In this document: in pieces, positions 20,587 to 31,000 of the stretch
Position numbering within the stretch: position 1 is the first letter of the stretch
How the letters are laid out: each line of letters opens with the position of its first letter
NCBI GenBank assembly: GCA_963169355.1
Contig: CAUJCR010000002.1
Span: forward strand, 62,001-126,000
Reading direction: 5' to 3'
Length of the DNA stretch: 64,000 nucleotides
Source of the DNA: Bacteroidota bacterium
GTDB lineage: Bacteria > Bacteroidota > Bacteroidia > B-17B0 > Aurantibacillaceae
Notes under the pieces: generated by a model
The model's input: only the letters and a program-made list of their open reading frames with translations
The model's database searches: none
What the model was told of the DNA's origin: nothing
Translations under genes and position numbers: made by a program

Positions 20587-23500
20587 TTACTCTCTTACCA
20601 TTTTTTTACTATCCACTACTTGGCCATCGGCTACTAAGGTGTAATGATACATACCACTTGATAAATCGGCAGCAAATACATTTACCTTGCCTTTGCCTCT
20701 TGTTTTAATATCTACAGTTTGTATAATTTGCCCTGCGCTGTTATAAAATAATAGTTGCGCTTTGCCCACACTACTTGGTACATTGTAAGTAATGGTTGTT
20801 TGCTCGGCAAACGGATTAGGTACATTTTGATTTAATACAATAGCATCTTTATCGCTCAACTCTACATCCATTTGATTTAATACAGATGTGCTTGCGTTAT
20901 TAGCTGTTTTAGCACTATTGTTAGTACAACAAGTAGCAATAGCGTTTTCTAACGCTGTTAAGCGAGCATCTTGTATGCTATCTTTGTTACTTAATTGATT
21001 GGTTAAACTATCAATTTTATGTTGTTGCTCTTGTATTGCTTTAATTAATAAGGCAATAAAAGCATTATAATTTACTGTTTTAAATGATTTTGCTGGATAA
21101 ATAACTGTGCCTGACGAATCAACCATTGCGGGTTTATAATTATTAGAAACTAACTCTGGCAACACACCTTCAACTTGTTGTGCTATTACGCCATATTGTT
21201 TTTGGCTAGGAAATTTCATACCATTAACATTAGTAGTATCGTAATAAAATGTTTTTGCTTCAATTTGTTGCAATATTTCTGATGCATTTGTAATACTATC
21301 TATATTTGTTTTTAAATTGGCATCAGAAGTGATAACTGGTGCACCATAAACAGTTAACGCTCCATTAACATTTACCTTTCCCTCAAAATAACCTGCATAA
21401 TCTGTTGTACTTGGTGATGGATTCCATCCATAAACTCCAATAGCATAATTATATGGAAACAATGTAGGTAATGTAAATTGTGCGCCATTTATATCTCCCA
21501 TCACTCCTATTCGAGTTTGGCTATTTTCAGCACTAAACCAGCCTCCAATTGTTAATCCTGAAGAATTTCCTGTATTTGAAACTGCTCTGCCTCTCATGGC
21601 AAAATTTTGGGGTGCTCGTGATGCCTCTGCATATACACCTACATTTCGTTGATTTGAATTACTTGAACTTATAGCGTTTGCTGTACTATAAACACCATAA
21701 TTATTGGTTGCATTACTTGCATTTGTTGCTACACCAATGTTATTCTTATTTAAAGCATTAACGTCTGAACTCATCCCAATTGATAGTCCAGAATAATTTG
21801 AATTATTTGCCAAATTTGTTTGGGTTATTTTTACAGCAGTAACTGCATTTGGATTATTTGATGTTAAGGGTGATATTACATCTAAATTTGCTGTAGGAGA
21901 ACATGTTGTTCCTATCCCTACATAATTCGTTCCCCAAGGGTTTGTAGCTGATGGCCCTTTAAATCGATAATTAAAATTATTAGTAAGTATTTCATAATCA
22001 TCGGTTAATGGTTTTTTAATACTATCGCTGCAATAATTACCCACATCAGCACCGCCACCTGCTCCGTTTCTTATGAGCACTACATTGCCTAAGCTATCTA
22101 CCGTAAGTACTTTATCTACATCTATGCCTACTAGCTTAGCTACGCTATCGCTTACTATTTTACTATTACTAGTTAAATCTCTAAATCTTAAACCCGATGC
22201 TCCTGTACTGCCTAAATAAGAACCTGTAACATTGGTATTAGCCGCAGCATTATAGCCATTCATAATAGAATTAATTTCGATGGTATTACCCGGATTAATT
22301 GTACCCACTGGTGTTAAACTTTCAAAATCACCAAAGCCAGTGCGAGGGTCGTTTACACCCAAACTGGTGTTATGAAAAGGCACATAGCGTACAAACTCTA
22401 ATCCATTTTGTGTACTCATAGCACCTGGTCCTGGAAATGGCTGACCTGCCGCTGGCGAGGTAAATATAATTCGTAATTTATCGGGAGCTATGTTAAACCC
22501 TGGCAATACATTAGTATAGTTATCTCCAAAAGATATAACCGCATCTTGCCTATCGCCAAGTACACCATTCTCGTTTTTTAAACCTATGTACATGTTATCG
22601 GTGCCTTGCGATATAAATGTTCCTACATCCATCCAAGAGCGCCATCCATCGGTAGTAGTTGGGTTTAATACTGAGCCTGTGTTATATCCTAAATGCAATA
22701 AAGCTAATGGGCGAGTTACAGGTGTTGCTGGGTTATGACTAATGGCTACACGGGTAATATTATTTGGTACATTACCAGGATTTGAAATACCTGGAGCACC
22801 AATTTGTGTAATTATTACCCTTTCTCTATTATTTGTAAATAATTTAAGATTCCTATTTTCCTTTTGAACTAACTCTGCATTTCCTATGCTAGTAATTCCT
22901 AAATGTAATCCATCATTTTGAGATTGACCTGTCCCATTAGTATTACTAATTTGTATATATGCTTCATTAGTAGCGTTATTGTTTATATGAAGCATATTCT
23001 GTGCTGGAGCATTATCGTAAAACACTGGTCCAATTCCTACATGACCATCTCCATCCATTCTCATTACCTCTCTACCATAATCTGTATTAGAAAAACCATC
23101 GTTTATTATCGAATTAAGTGGAGAATGGAATATGAAACTTAAGCCAGTTGTTATTGGGCTTATTCCATTTTGAGACACACTATTGTCTCCCCAAGTTATT
23201 ACCGCATCTTGATAATCGGTCGGTAGATTAGTTACCACAGAAGTACGACCTGTTTGGTCATTAGGATTTTTTTGTCTTAACCCTACATAAAAATTGTCAG
23301 TCCAAGCCATATACATTGTACCAATATCTTGCCAACTTCTATATCCTAGAGGAGAAACTCCACTAGCCATTGAAGGTGAATCATATCCTAAGTGCAATAA
23401 ACAAAATGGTTTTTGAATCGGATTACTCCCATCTCTACTTATTCCTATTCTAGTAAGATTTGTATTCCAAAGAGGATTGGTTAAACTTGAAGAATATGGT

Positions 23501-23778
23501 TGTAAATTTGCACCAAATGGGAGATGAGTAACAGTTATCCTATTAGCGCCATTAGTTTGCATGAAAATGGGGCTATTCCACATTGTACCAAAGATATTGT
23601 TATTACCAGCTGAACCTCCTGGAAGATTACCACCACGATACCAAGCTTTTTCTACCATATTTTGAACTGCAAAAATATATGGAAGTGTATTTGCTGGTGG
23701 TGCACTACCAGTTGGAGTTTGTTGGGCAACGACATTAAAACCAATTGTCATTAAACCTAAATAAATTTTTATTCTCAT
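20587..23778 (-). CDS. Tail-fibre-like protein with S74 intramolecular chaperone domain and T9SS type A sorting domain
   Basis: S74 motif SDANLKTNIDSI...YGVIAQQVEGVLPELV...VNYNAFIALLIKAIQEQQHKIDSL; C-terminal NQNVPNPFAEQTTITYNVP...GMYHYTLVADGQVVDSKKMV. Confidence 0.88.
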   Translation of the reverse strand: MRIKIYLGLMTIGFNVVAQQTPTGSAPPANTLPYIFAVQNMVEKAWYRGGNLPGGSAGNNNIFGTMWNSPIFMQTNGANRITVTHLPFGANLQPYSSSLTNPLWNTNLTRIGISRDGSNPIQKPFCLLHLGYDSPSMASGVSPLGYRSWQDIGTMYMAWTDNFYVGLRQKNPNDQTGRTSVVTNLPTDYQDAVITWGDNSVSQNGISPITTGLSFIFHSPLNSIINDGFSNTDYGREVMRMDGDGHVGIGPVFYDNAPAQNMLHINNNATNEAYIQISNTNGTGQSQNDGLHLGITSIGNAELVQKENRNLKLFTNNRERVIITQIGAPGISNPGNVPNNITRVAISHNPATPVTRPLALLHLGYNTGSVLNPTTTDGWRSWMDVGTFISQGTDNMYIGLKNENGVLGDRQDAVISFGDNYTNVLPGFNIAPDKLRIIFTSPAAGQPFPGPGAMSTQNGLEFVRYVPFHNTSLGVNDPRTGFGDFESLTPVGTINPGNTIEINSIMNGYNAAANTNVTGSYLGSTGASGLRFRDLTSNSKIVSDSVAKLVGIDVDKVLTVDSLGNVVLIRNGAGGGADVGNYCSDSIKKPLTDDYEILTNNFNYRFKGPSATNPWGTNYVGIGTTCSPTANLDVISPLTSNNPNAVTAVKITQTNLANNSNYSGLSIGMSSDVNALNKNNIGVATNASNATNNYGVYSTANAISSSNSNQRNVGVYAEASRAPQNFAMRGRAVSNTGNSSGLTIGGWFSAENSQTRIGVMGDINGAQFTLPTLFPYNYAIGVYGWNPSPSTTDYAGYFEGKVNVNGALTVYGAPVITSDANLKTNIDSITNASEILQQIEAKTFYYDTTNVNGMKFPSQKQYGVIAQQVEGVLPELVSNNYKPAMVDSSGTVIYPAKSFKTVNYNAFIALLIKAIQEQQHKIDSLTNQLSNKDSIQDARLTALENAIATCCTNNSAKTANNASTSVLNQMDVELSDKDAIVLNQNVPNPFAEQTTITYNVPSSVGKAQLLFYNSAGQIIQTVDIKTRGKGKVNVFAADLSSGMYHYTLVADGQVVDSKKMVRE

Positions 23779-23793
23779 AAGTTAATTGTATAA

Positions 23794-24795
23794 TTACCTT
23801 ATTAGTTGAATAAATCCTTTGTATATTTTTTTATCTATATTAGTAGAAGCTGTAATGATGTAAAAATAAGCACCATCATTACATGGTTCACCGCTTGTGG
23901 CATGAGCATCCCATTTTATAACAGGATTATCTGTTTCATAAACTTTATTGCCCCAACGGTTATATATTACACTGTGAGCCTTTTCGAATACACTTAAATC
24001 AACATGCCAAATATCATTTACACCATCGTTATTAGGTGAAAAAATATTTGGAAAAACAGGATCTTTAAAGGGTAATTCTTTTATTGATATATCATCTATG
24101 AAAATATAATCTAACACATAAGCAAGTCCGCCCCAATATGAAGTATCACAATTACTCATCGTAAATTTTGTATGTACACTATCAGCGAAACACCCAATAA
24201 CTGCGTAATTTTCATTACCATTTGCTTTGTATTGCATAGTTATTTTTTGCCATCCTAACGAGTCTGTAATATAATTACTAGTATCATTAAGCGCATCTGG
24301 AACCAAATTGGTTAACCAAAGGGCATTTGTATCTTTATATCTTTGGTTAAAAAATTTAACGCCAATTTCGCTTATACTACAAAAACTATTTTTAGATGAA
24401 ACAAACATATCTATTTCATAAGTAACACCTTTTACTAAAGGTTGGCTTAGTTTGTTTTGAATATACTCACGATAGTTTCTAACAAAAACATCACCCACAT
24501 AAAAGGCAGCCATATTCATTCCTGTTTTAGGATATTGATACCCTAATCCTACATTTGGAGGCTCATATGGGCCTAGTACGCCATTTGGGCACCATAAATC
24601 ACTACTACTTCTTATGGGATTACTCCATCCTTTACAACCACACCACTCAAAAACATCAAATCCTAAATTAGGAATAGTACCATAGCAAGAATCAATTTGT
24701 TCAAAGCTACCATTAGTAATGTATTCTGTTTGTGCGTTTACCTTACAGCAAAGCATTACAAGTATATATAAAAAAATATATAAAGGTTTATTCAA
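23794..24795 (-). CDS. Secreted protein with gliding motility-associated C-terminal domain (T9SS type B)
   Basis: FPNIFSPNNDGVNDIWHVDLSVFEKAHSVIYNRWGNKVYETDNPVIKWDA...DGAYFYIITA. Confidence 0.9.
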   Translation of the reverse strand: MNKPLYIFLYILVMLCCKVNAQTEYITNGSFEQIDSCYGTIPNLGFDVFEWCGCKGWSNPIRSSSDLWCPNGVLGPYEPPNVGLGYQYPKTGMNMAAFYVGDVFVRNYREYIQNKLSQPLVKGVTYEIDMFVSSKNSFCSISEIGVKFFNQRYKDTNALWLTNLVPDALNDTSNYITDSLGWQKITMQYKANGNENYAVIGCFADSVHTKFTMSNCDTSYWGGLAYVLDYIFIDDISIKELPFKDPVFPNIFSPNNDGVNDIWHVDLSVFEKAHSVIYNRWGNKVYETDNPVIKWDAHATSGEPCNDGAYFYIITASTNIDKKIYKGFIQLIR

Positions 24796-25218
24796 TTAAA
24801 TAAGTTGGTTAAAGTAATTTTTTTTAAAAAGTAAGTTATTAAAATAAATGAGTATTGGCATTTTATTTTAAAAAGACTTACCTTTTATTTGTTTTGGAAC
24901 AAGTAAGCTAAACTTAGCTTACAAAATCCTATACTGTTATTTGGCATGGGCATAAAAGTATAAAGTTTATTTTTACATTACAGGAGGTTCCCTACCTCCT
25001 TTCTTATATAATGGCTTAATGCGCTGCAACCCGCATGGCTGTATATATATATATATACGAGTGCTGGTATGTAGTATTAAGTTTCATAATAGCTAAGTTA
25101 TTACAATTTTTTTATTTTACAAATTTTTAACTATTTATTTTTTTTAAATAAGTGCAATACTATTCCGGGTACTGCTATGGCATTTTAAAATGTTGCCTCG
25201 TACATAAACTATTATTCC

Positions 25219-26163
25219 TCAATTAAAAGTAATTCGATAAATAGTTCCTTTATTTTCTTGAGATTCAACTTCTATCTTTCCGTCAATCTGATCGGATAGG
25301 GATTTTACTAAATCTAGCCCAATTGAATTACCATAGGGTTTATGAAACTTAGAAACATCATAACCTTTGCCGTTATCCGAATACACTAGTAAATACTTAC
25401 CGTTATCTGCTTTGGTGTAACTAAGACTAATTTCTCCTGATGAAGTTGTTGTGAATGCATGTTTTATAGTATTTGAAACTAATTCATTAATAATAATTCC
25501 CAAAGGAACCATCTTATCTATTGATAAAAACACCTCGATAATATTTGTTGTATATGTAATGGTTACTTGACGATACAAAAGATGATGCATCAAATCATTA
25601 AGATAGTGTGAAAGATTAATAGTAGATAAATTAGAGGATTTATATAAATTCTCATGAACCAAAGCCATTGCTTGAATACGATTTTCGCAATCATTAAAAA
25701 TTTCGCGTTCATAGGTTCCTTTTAACTTATCCGATTGCAAATGAATTAAACTAATTACGATTTGTAAATTGTTTTTTACACGATGGTGTAATTCTTTTAA
25801 CATCACTTCTTTCTCTTCTTTACTCATTAATGTCTTTCTAAGTTCGTTAATTGTAGAAACTCCAGAAAGCACTACGAGATAAACAAAAACAGCACCCATA
25901 AAGAAAATAACTCCTATTAGAGTTTCGTAATATTCATTTAGCTTAAAAAAATAACCAACAATAACCAACAAATAACCTAAGAAAAAAACAACCATAAAAA
26001 CCAAAAGTAATCTCCAACGACCAAAATGACGATTTCCTTTTATAATACGAAGCAAGCCCTTTGTTTTGAATATTGCCAACAACATGGCAAGAGCTCCAAG
26101 TAAAATAAGACCCGTAGTAATAATAGCGGTATTAAAAAGTGATATAATATATGATTGCAACAT
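25219..26163 (-). CDS. Sensor histidine kinase, HisKA_2 type
   Basis: TM segments then LKELHHRVKNNLQIVISLIHLQSDKL and HATPase motifs PLGIIINELVSNTIKHAF, YSDNGKGYD, SIGLDLVKSL. Confidence 0.9.
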   Translation of the reverse strand: MLQSYIISLFNTAIITTGLILLGALAMLLAIFKTKGLLRIIKGNRHFGRWRLLLVFMVVFFLGYLLVIVGYFFKLNEYYETLIGVIFFMGAVFVYLVVLSGVSTINELRKTLMSKEEKEVMLKELHHRVKNNLQIVISLIHLQSDKLKGTYEREIFNDCENRIQAMALVHENLYKSSNLSTINLSHYLNDLMHHLLYRQVTITYTTNIIEVFLSIDKMVPLGIIINELVSNTIKHAFTTTSSGEISLSYTKADNGKYLLVYSDNGKGYDVSKFHKPYGNSIGLDLVKSLSDQIDGKIEVESQENKGTIYRITFN

Positions 26164-26454
26164 GTAGTTTAAATTTTATTCTAAGAAATTTAAAAATACT
26201 ACAAAATAAAAATACAAAATAAAAATGAGTTTTAAGCCTTAAATACAAATTACGCATTAATACTTCTCTTAATAATCGGATTGTGCGTTATATATTCATC
26301 TTCAAAACCTAAATTAATTAACAACTTTGGCTTTTATTTTAAAGTAAAAGAAAACAAGAACTATCTTTTAATTCTTTAACATCTAGTATTTTGATACCAT
26401 GCTTTAATTTCGGATATTGAGAGTTAATTCATCTATACTTTACATTATATAATA

Positions 26455-27267
26455 ATGGCTACAACAGATATTTCAAAAAAAATAAAATTAAGACGGATAA
26501 CATTAGAAGATTATGCGCAAATAACAGCCTTACAACTACTTTGTTTTCCTGGCATGAAACCATGGTCTGAAGGACAATTCAAAAATTTAATCTCTCATTT
26601 TTCGGAAGGACAGGTTTGCGTGCAATATGGGAAAAAGATAATTGCTTCTTCATGCAGCTTAATTATAAACTTTGATGATTATAGCGAAGAATCGCCTTGG
26701 AGTGAACTTACCGATAGCGGAAATATTAGCAATCATGATCGATATGGAGATACACTTTATGGTATTGAAATGATGGTAAATCCTGAATTTAGAGGAATGA
26801 AACTATCTCGTCGGTTATATGATGCAAGAAAAGAATTAGCCAAAAAGCATAATTTAAAACGTATTATTATTGGAGGAAGGTTACCCAGCTATTCTAAATA
26901 CGCTCATAAATTATCGATAGAAGATTTTGTGGAGAAAGTAATTAATAAAAGTATTTATGATACCGTATTAACAGCTCAGCTATCTAATGGATTTTCATTA
27001 AGACGGATATTGCCAAATTATTTACCCAATGATAAAGAGTCTTGCGGTTATGCAACCTTACTCGAATGGCGAAATTATAACTATAGCTCCAAAAAGGAGC
27101 AAGCAACACCTAATGCTCATTACACCAGAGTAAGCGCTGTGCAATATCAAATGCGGGCTATAAATTCATTTAATGATTTTGCAAGGCAAGTAGAGTTTTT
27201 TGTAGATACATCTTCCGATTACAGAAGCGACAATGAATTATTACCTGAGAAGATTACCCTCCAATAA
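26455..27267 (+). pseudogene. 5' part of bifunctional GNAT N-acetyltransferase/carbon-nitrogen hydrolase gene, ended by an in-frame TAA
   Basis: GNAT domain complete (GIEMMVNPEFRGMKLSRRLYDARKELAKKHNLKRIIIGGRLPSYSKY); nitrilase start SDYRSDNELLPE then TAA at 27265-27267; reading frame continues beyond. Confidence 0.75.
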
Positions 27268-28002
27268 TTATCATTTTTACCCGAAAAACGCCCAGGTTTA
27301 GCCATTCGTCAATTAAGTCAGTTTACTGAGCAATACATAGAATTGTTTACCAGCTTGGCTATTAAATACAACATTAATATTATTGGAGGTTCGCACTTTA
27401 CTGTAGAAGATGATAAATTATATAATATCTCCTATTTATTTAGGCGAGATGGCACTTATGATAAACAATACAAAATTCATATTACACCCTCTGAAAAAAA
27501 ATGGTGGGGAGTTGAAAATGGTGATAAAATAAAAATATTTAATACTGATAAAGGTAAAATTGCCATCTTAATATGTTATGATGTTGAGTTTCCAGAGTTA
27601 TCGCGTATTGCCGTAAGTAAAGGTGCTAAAATTATTTTTGTGCCGTCCAATACAGATGATAGAAGAGGTTACTTGCGTGTAAGATATTGCGCCCAGGCAA
27701 GAGCCATTGAAAACCAAGTTTATGTTATAGTAACAGGCTGTGTAGGCAATTTACCTGAAGTAGCTAACCTAGATGTTCATTATTCACAAGCCGCCATATT
27801 TACACCTTCGGATGTTGAATTTCATAGAGAAGCAATTGCTTCTGAGGCAACACCAAATACCGAAACCATGATATACCAAGACCTTGATATGAATTTATTA
27901 AAACGTAATAGAGAAATGGGTTCTGTACAAACATGGAATGATAGAAAACAAGGCTTCTACAAATTAAGTTATACTGAAGACGGAAAAGAAATGATCGTAT
28001 AA
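27268..28002 (+). pseudogene. 3' part of the same gene (carbon-nitrogen hydrolase domain); the ORF track starts it at TTG 27343
   Basis: Same frame as 26455-27267; [44 protein letters not shown]..., catalytic [14 protein letters not shown]. Confidence 0.75.
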
Positions 28003-28004
28003 AG

Positions 28005-28033
28005 AAAGCTGCCCTTTATGAGGCAGCTTTTTT
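28005..28033 (+). terminator. Rho-independent terminator
   Basis: AAAGCTGCC/GGCAGCTTT 9-bp stem followed by T-tract. Confidence 0.85.
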
Positions 28034-28052
28034 AAAATTATACTATACAAGG

Positions 28053-31000
28053 TTATTTTTTCATTAAGAACACGTGACCAAGTTTTTGGTATTGCTTACC
28101 AAGTTCATCTTTAAAATAAATTTTATACACATAAGCATCTTGTTTTAAAATTGGCCCTGAGTTATTTTTTCTTCCATTCCAAAATAAGTTCACGTCATTT
28201 GTTTTATAAATCATTTCGCCCCATCTATCAAAAATATATAATTGGAAAGTGGAATAATCAACTCCTGTAGGTGGTAAAAAGATTTGGAACACATCATTCA
28301 ATCCATCTCCATTACCTGGTGTAAAGGCATTTGGCACATATAATACCACATCTGGTTTTACAACAATAACAATAGATGTATCATCTACGCAACCATGATT
28401 AGTTGTCGCTATTAATGTAACTGTATAATCTCCTGAGTTTGAAAACAAATAAGACTCATCAACATTAGTACTAGTGGATAACCCGCCAATATCCCAATTA
28501 TAGGTATTATCTGCCAATACTGTTGAAGTATTTGTAAATTCCACCTGACCATCTACTACTGTTGTTTCGGTTAATGATGGATCGAAAGAGGCAACAGGCA
28601 TTGGGTAAACATCAATGGCACTTGTAGCCGTACTGGTATCTTTACATCCTACATTATCTGTATAGGTAATGGTTGCGGTATAAGTTCCTGGAACTGTATA
28701 AGTGTGTGTTACTGATAACCCAGTGGCTGTATTACCATCTCCAAAATCCCACACCATTGTACCTGTATTAACAGTAGTTGAACTATAATTAATAGTTACA
28801 GGATTACATCCTTGAGTGATGTTTGGAACTGCATTAGCCTCTGGTTTAGGATTTACTACAACCTCCATAGTAGCTGTACTTCCGCAATATAATAATGGAG
28901 AAGGGTTAGTTGAGTAAGTTAATACATGTGTTCCAGCACCTGCCGAGGCCGGTGTAAACGTATCAGATGAAACACCTGCCCCCGTCCATGTACCTCCAGG
29001 AAACTGAGTAAGAGGTTGTAAATTAGTTGCAGCATCATAAATACAATTTGGACCTACGGCACCTGTTATAACGGCTGGTACAAACTGTACAACAGTAATA
29101 CTTGTTGTTTCGGTAGCCGAGCAAGTTGAAGACCCTACCGTGTAAGTGTAGGTGTTATTTCCAACAGTTGCTGCAGTTGGGTCAAATGATCCAGTAGCAG
29201 AAATACCGTTACCAGCTACCCAAGTTCCTCCGCTTGGTGTTACCGACATAGTAACTACAGAACCGTTAGAACAATATGGACCTACTGCTGTAATAGTTGG
29301 TTGAGTAGCAGAATTTACTTGAACGCTAATTGTACTTGTTGATGGACAAAGCGTGGTAGTAGGTGTTGAATTAGTGCTATAAGTTAGCGTATGAGTTCCA
29401 GCACCTGACACAGTAGGATCAAAAATATTACCTGTCACACCTGGTCCCGACCACACTCCTGTTCCTAAAGTAGATGTTGTTAAAGCGGTAGATAAATCAA
29501 CCGTACTTGCAGGTAAACACATAGGGTTTATTGTACCTCCAATAGTAGATGGTACATATTGTTCGATAGAAACAGTTGTGTTTCCAATAGAGGCACATGA
29601 ACCCGTTCCAATGGAATAGGTATAAGTATTGTTACCAACAGTTGCTAATGAAGGTGTTAACACCCCTGCCGAAGTAATACCAGCACCAGTCCAAGTTCCA
29701 CCCGTTGGAGTAGCTGTTAAAGTAATTGCTGTTGCATTATTAGAACAAAACGGACCAACTGGTGTAACAGTTGCAGGAATAGGCACGATTACAGAAACTG
29801 TAGAACTTTGAGTTTGCATACAATTTGTTTGACCTATTGGTTCTACTTGCACATTATACACAGTAGTTACAGTTGGATTAGCAATGGTTGTATAGGTATT
29901 TGTTGGGTTTAACCCTGCTGTAGGTGTCCATGTATAGCTAAATAATGAAGGATTTGAACCACCACAGTTACCAAATCTAATATTTGGACGATACGTTGTA
30001 TTTGGTGTATAACCTGAAGATGTTGTATAAGGACAAGCTACCGTAACATCACTATTAAACCATCTTACAGAGTTAAATGGAGTAGCCGTGTAATATGTTG
30101 ATGAGTTATTAGTATAAGAAGCAGTTAAGTCGTTACACACATCAACAAGAATATTAGATACACCATCCCATTCGTATGCAACAGGGAAATTATAAGTGTT
30201 CCATCCAACTACCACATTAACCGAAGGCGCGCTATACACTTGAGTTAACCCTACATTATCAAATGCAGTAGAAGTTCCTAAGTCGTTTACATTTGTACAC
30301 TTCATCTTAATAGTAAAATTTGGATAGGTGGTTGTTCCAGCTGTCATTGCTACATTCCATGCAATACTTGAGATTTTACCTGGTTGAACGCCTGCTGCTA
30401 AAAGTTCGCTAGCAAGATATAAAATCTGATGTCTCGAATTTTTATACCAGTTACCATAAATTGCCGGATAAGTAGTTGAACTATTTATTTGAGTACCTGT
30501 ACCTATTGTAACAAAATTAGGTGTTGTACATCCTCCACTTCCAGACAAACCACAAGTTGCAGGTGTTGTGTTTCCAAAATTCACAGTTAATGATGTACTT
30601 AAAGGTGTACATATTACAGTATTGGTTGGAGTTAATGTAAAAGTATATACAAACGGATTTACGGTAAAAGTAGTATTATATAAACATTGTCCATCGAATA
30701 CAGTTGCACTATAAGTTCCTATTGATAACCCAGTGATACTGTCTTTTATTGCCGACGTATTATTTAGTGTATGACTATAACCGCTTGGACCTGTAACAGT
30801 ATAACTATAAGGTACCGTTGCAGCAGTTTGTAAATTAATAACAGCATACGAGTTATTGTTCCCTGGACAAATACTCTTAATATTACTTGCATATATATTT
30901 CCGCCAGGTTGTTGAGTTAAAGTATATTTAATGGAATCTTTACATCCACTAGCCGTTGTATAAACTAAGAAATATTGTGCGCCATTTACAGGATTATTGA

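Noticed and set aside
29629-29811. 60-aa + strand ORF inside the large adhesin
   Set aside because: Antisense reading of Thr/Gly-rich repeats; typical artefact.
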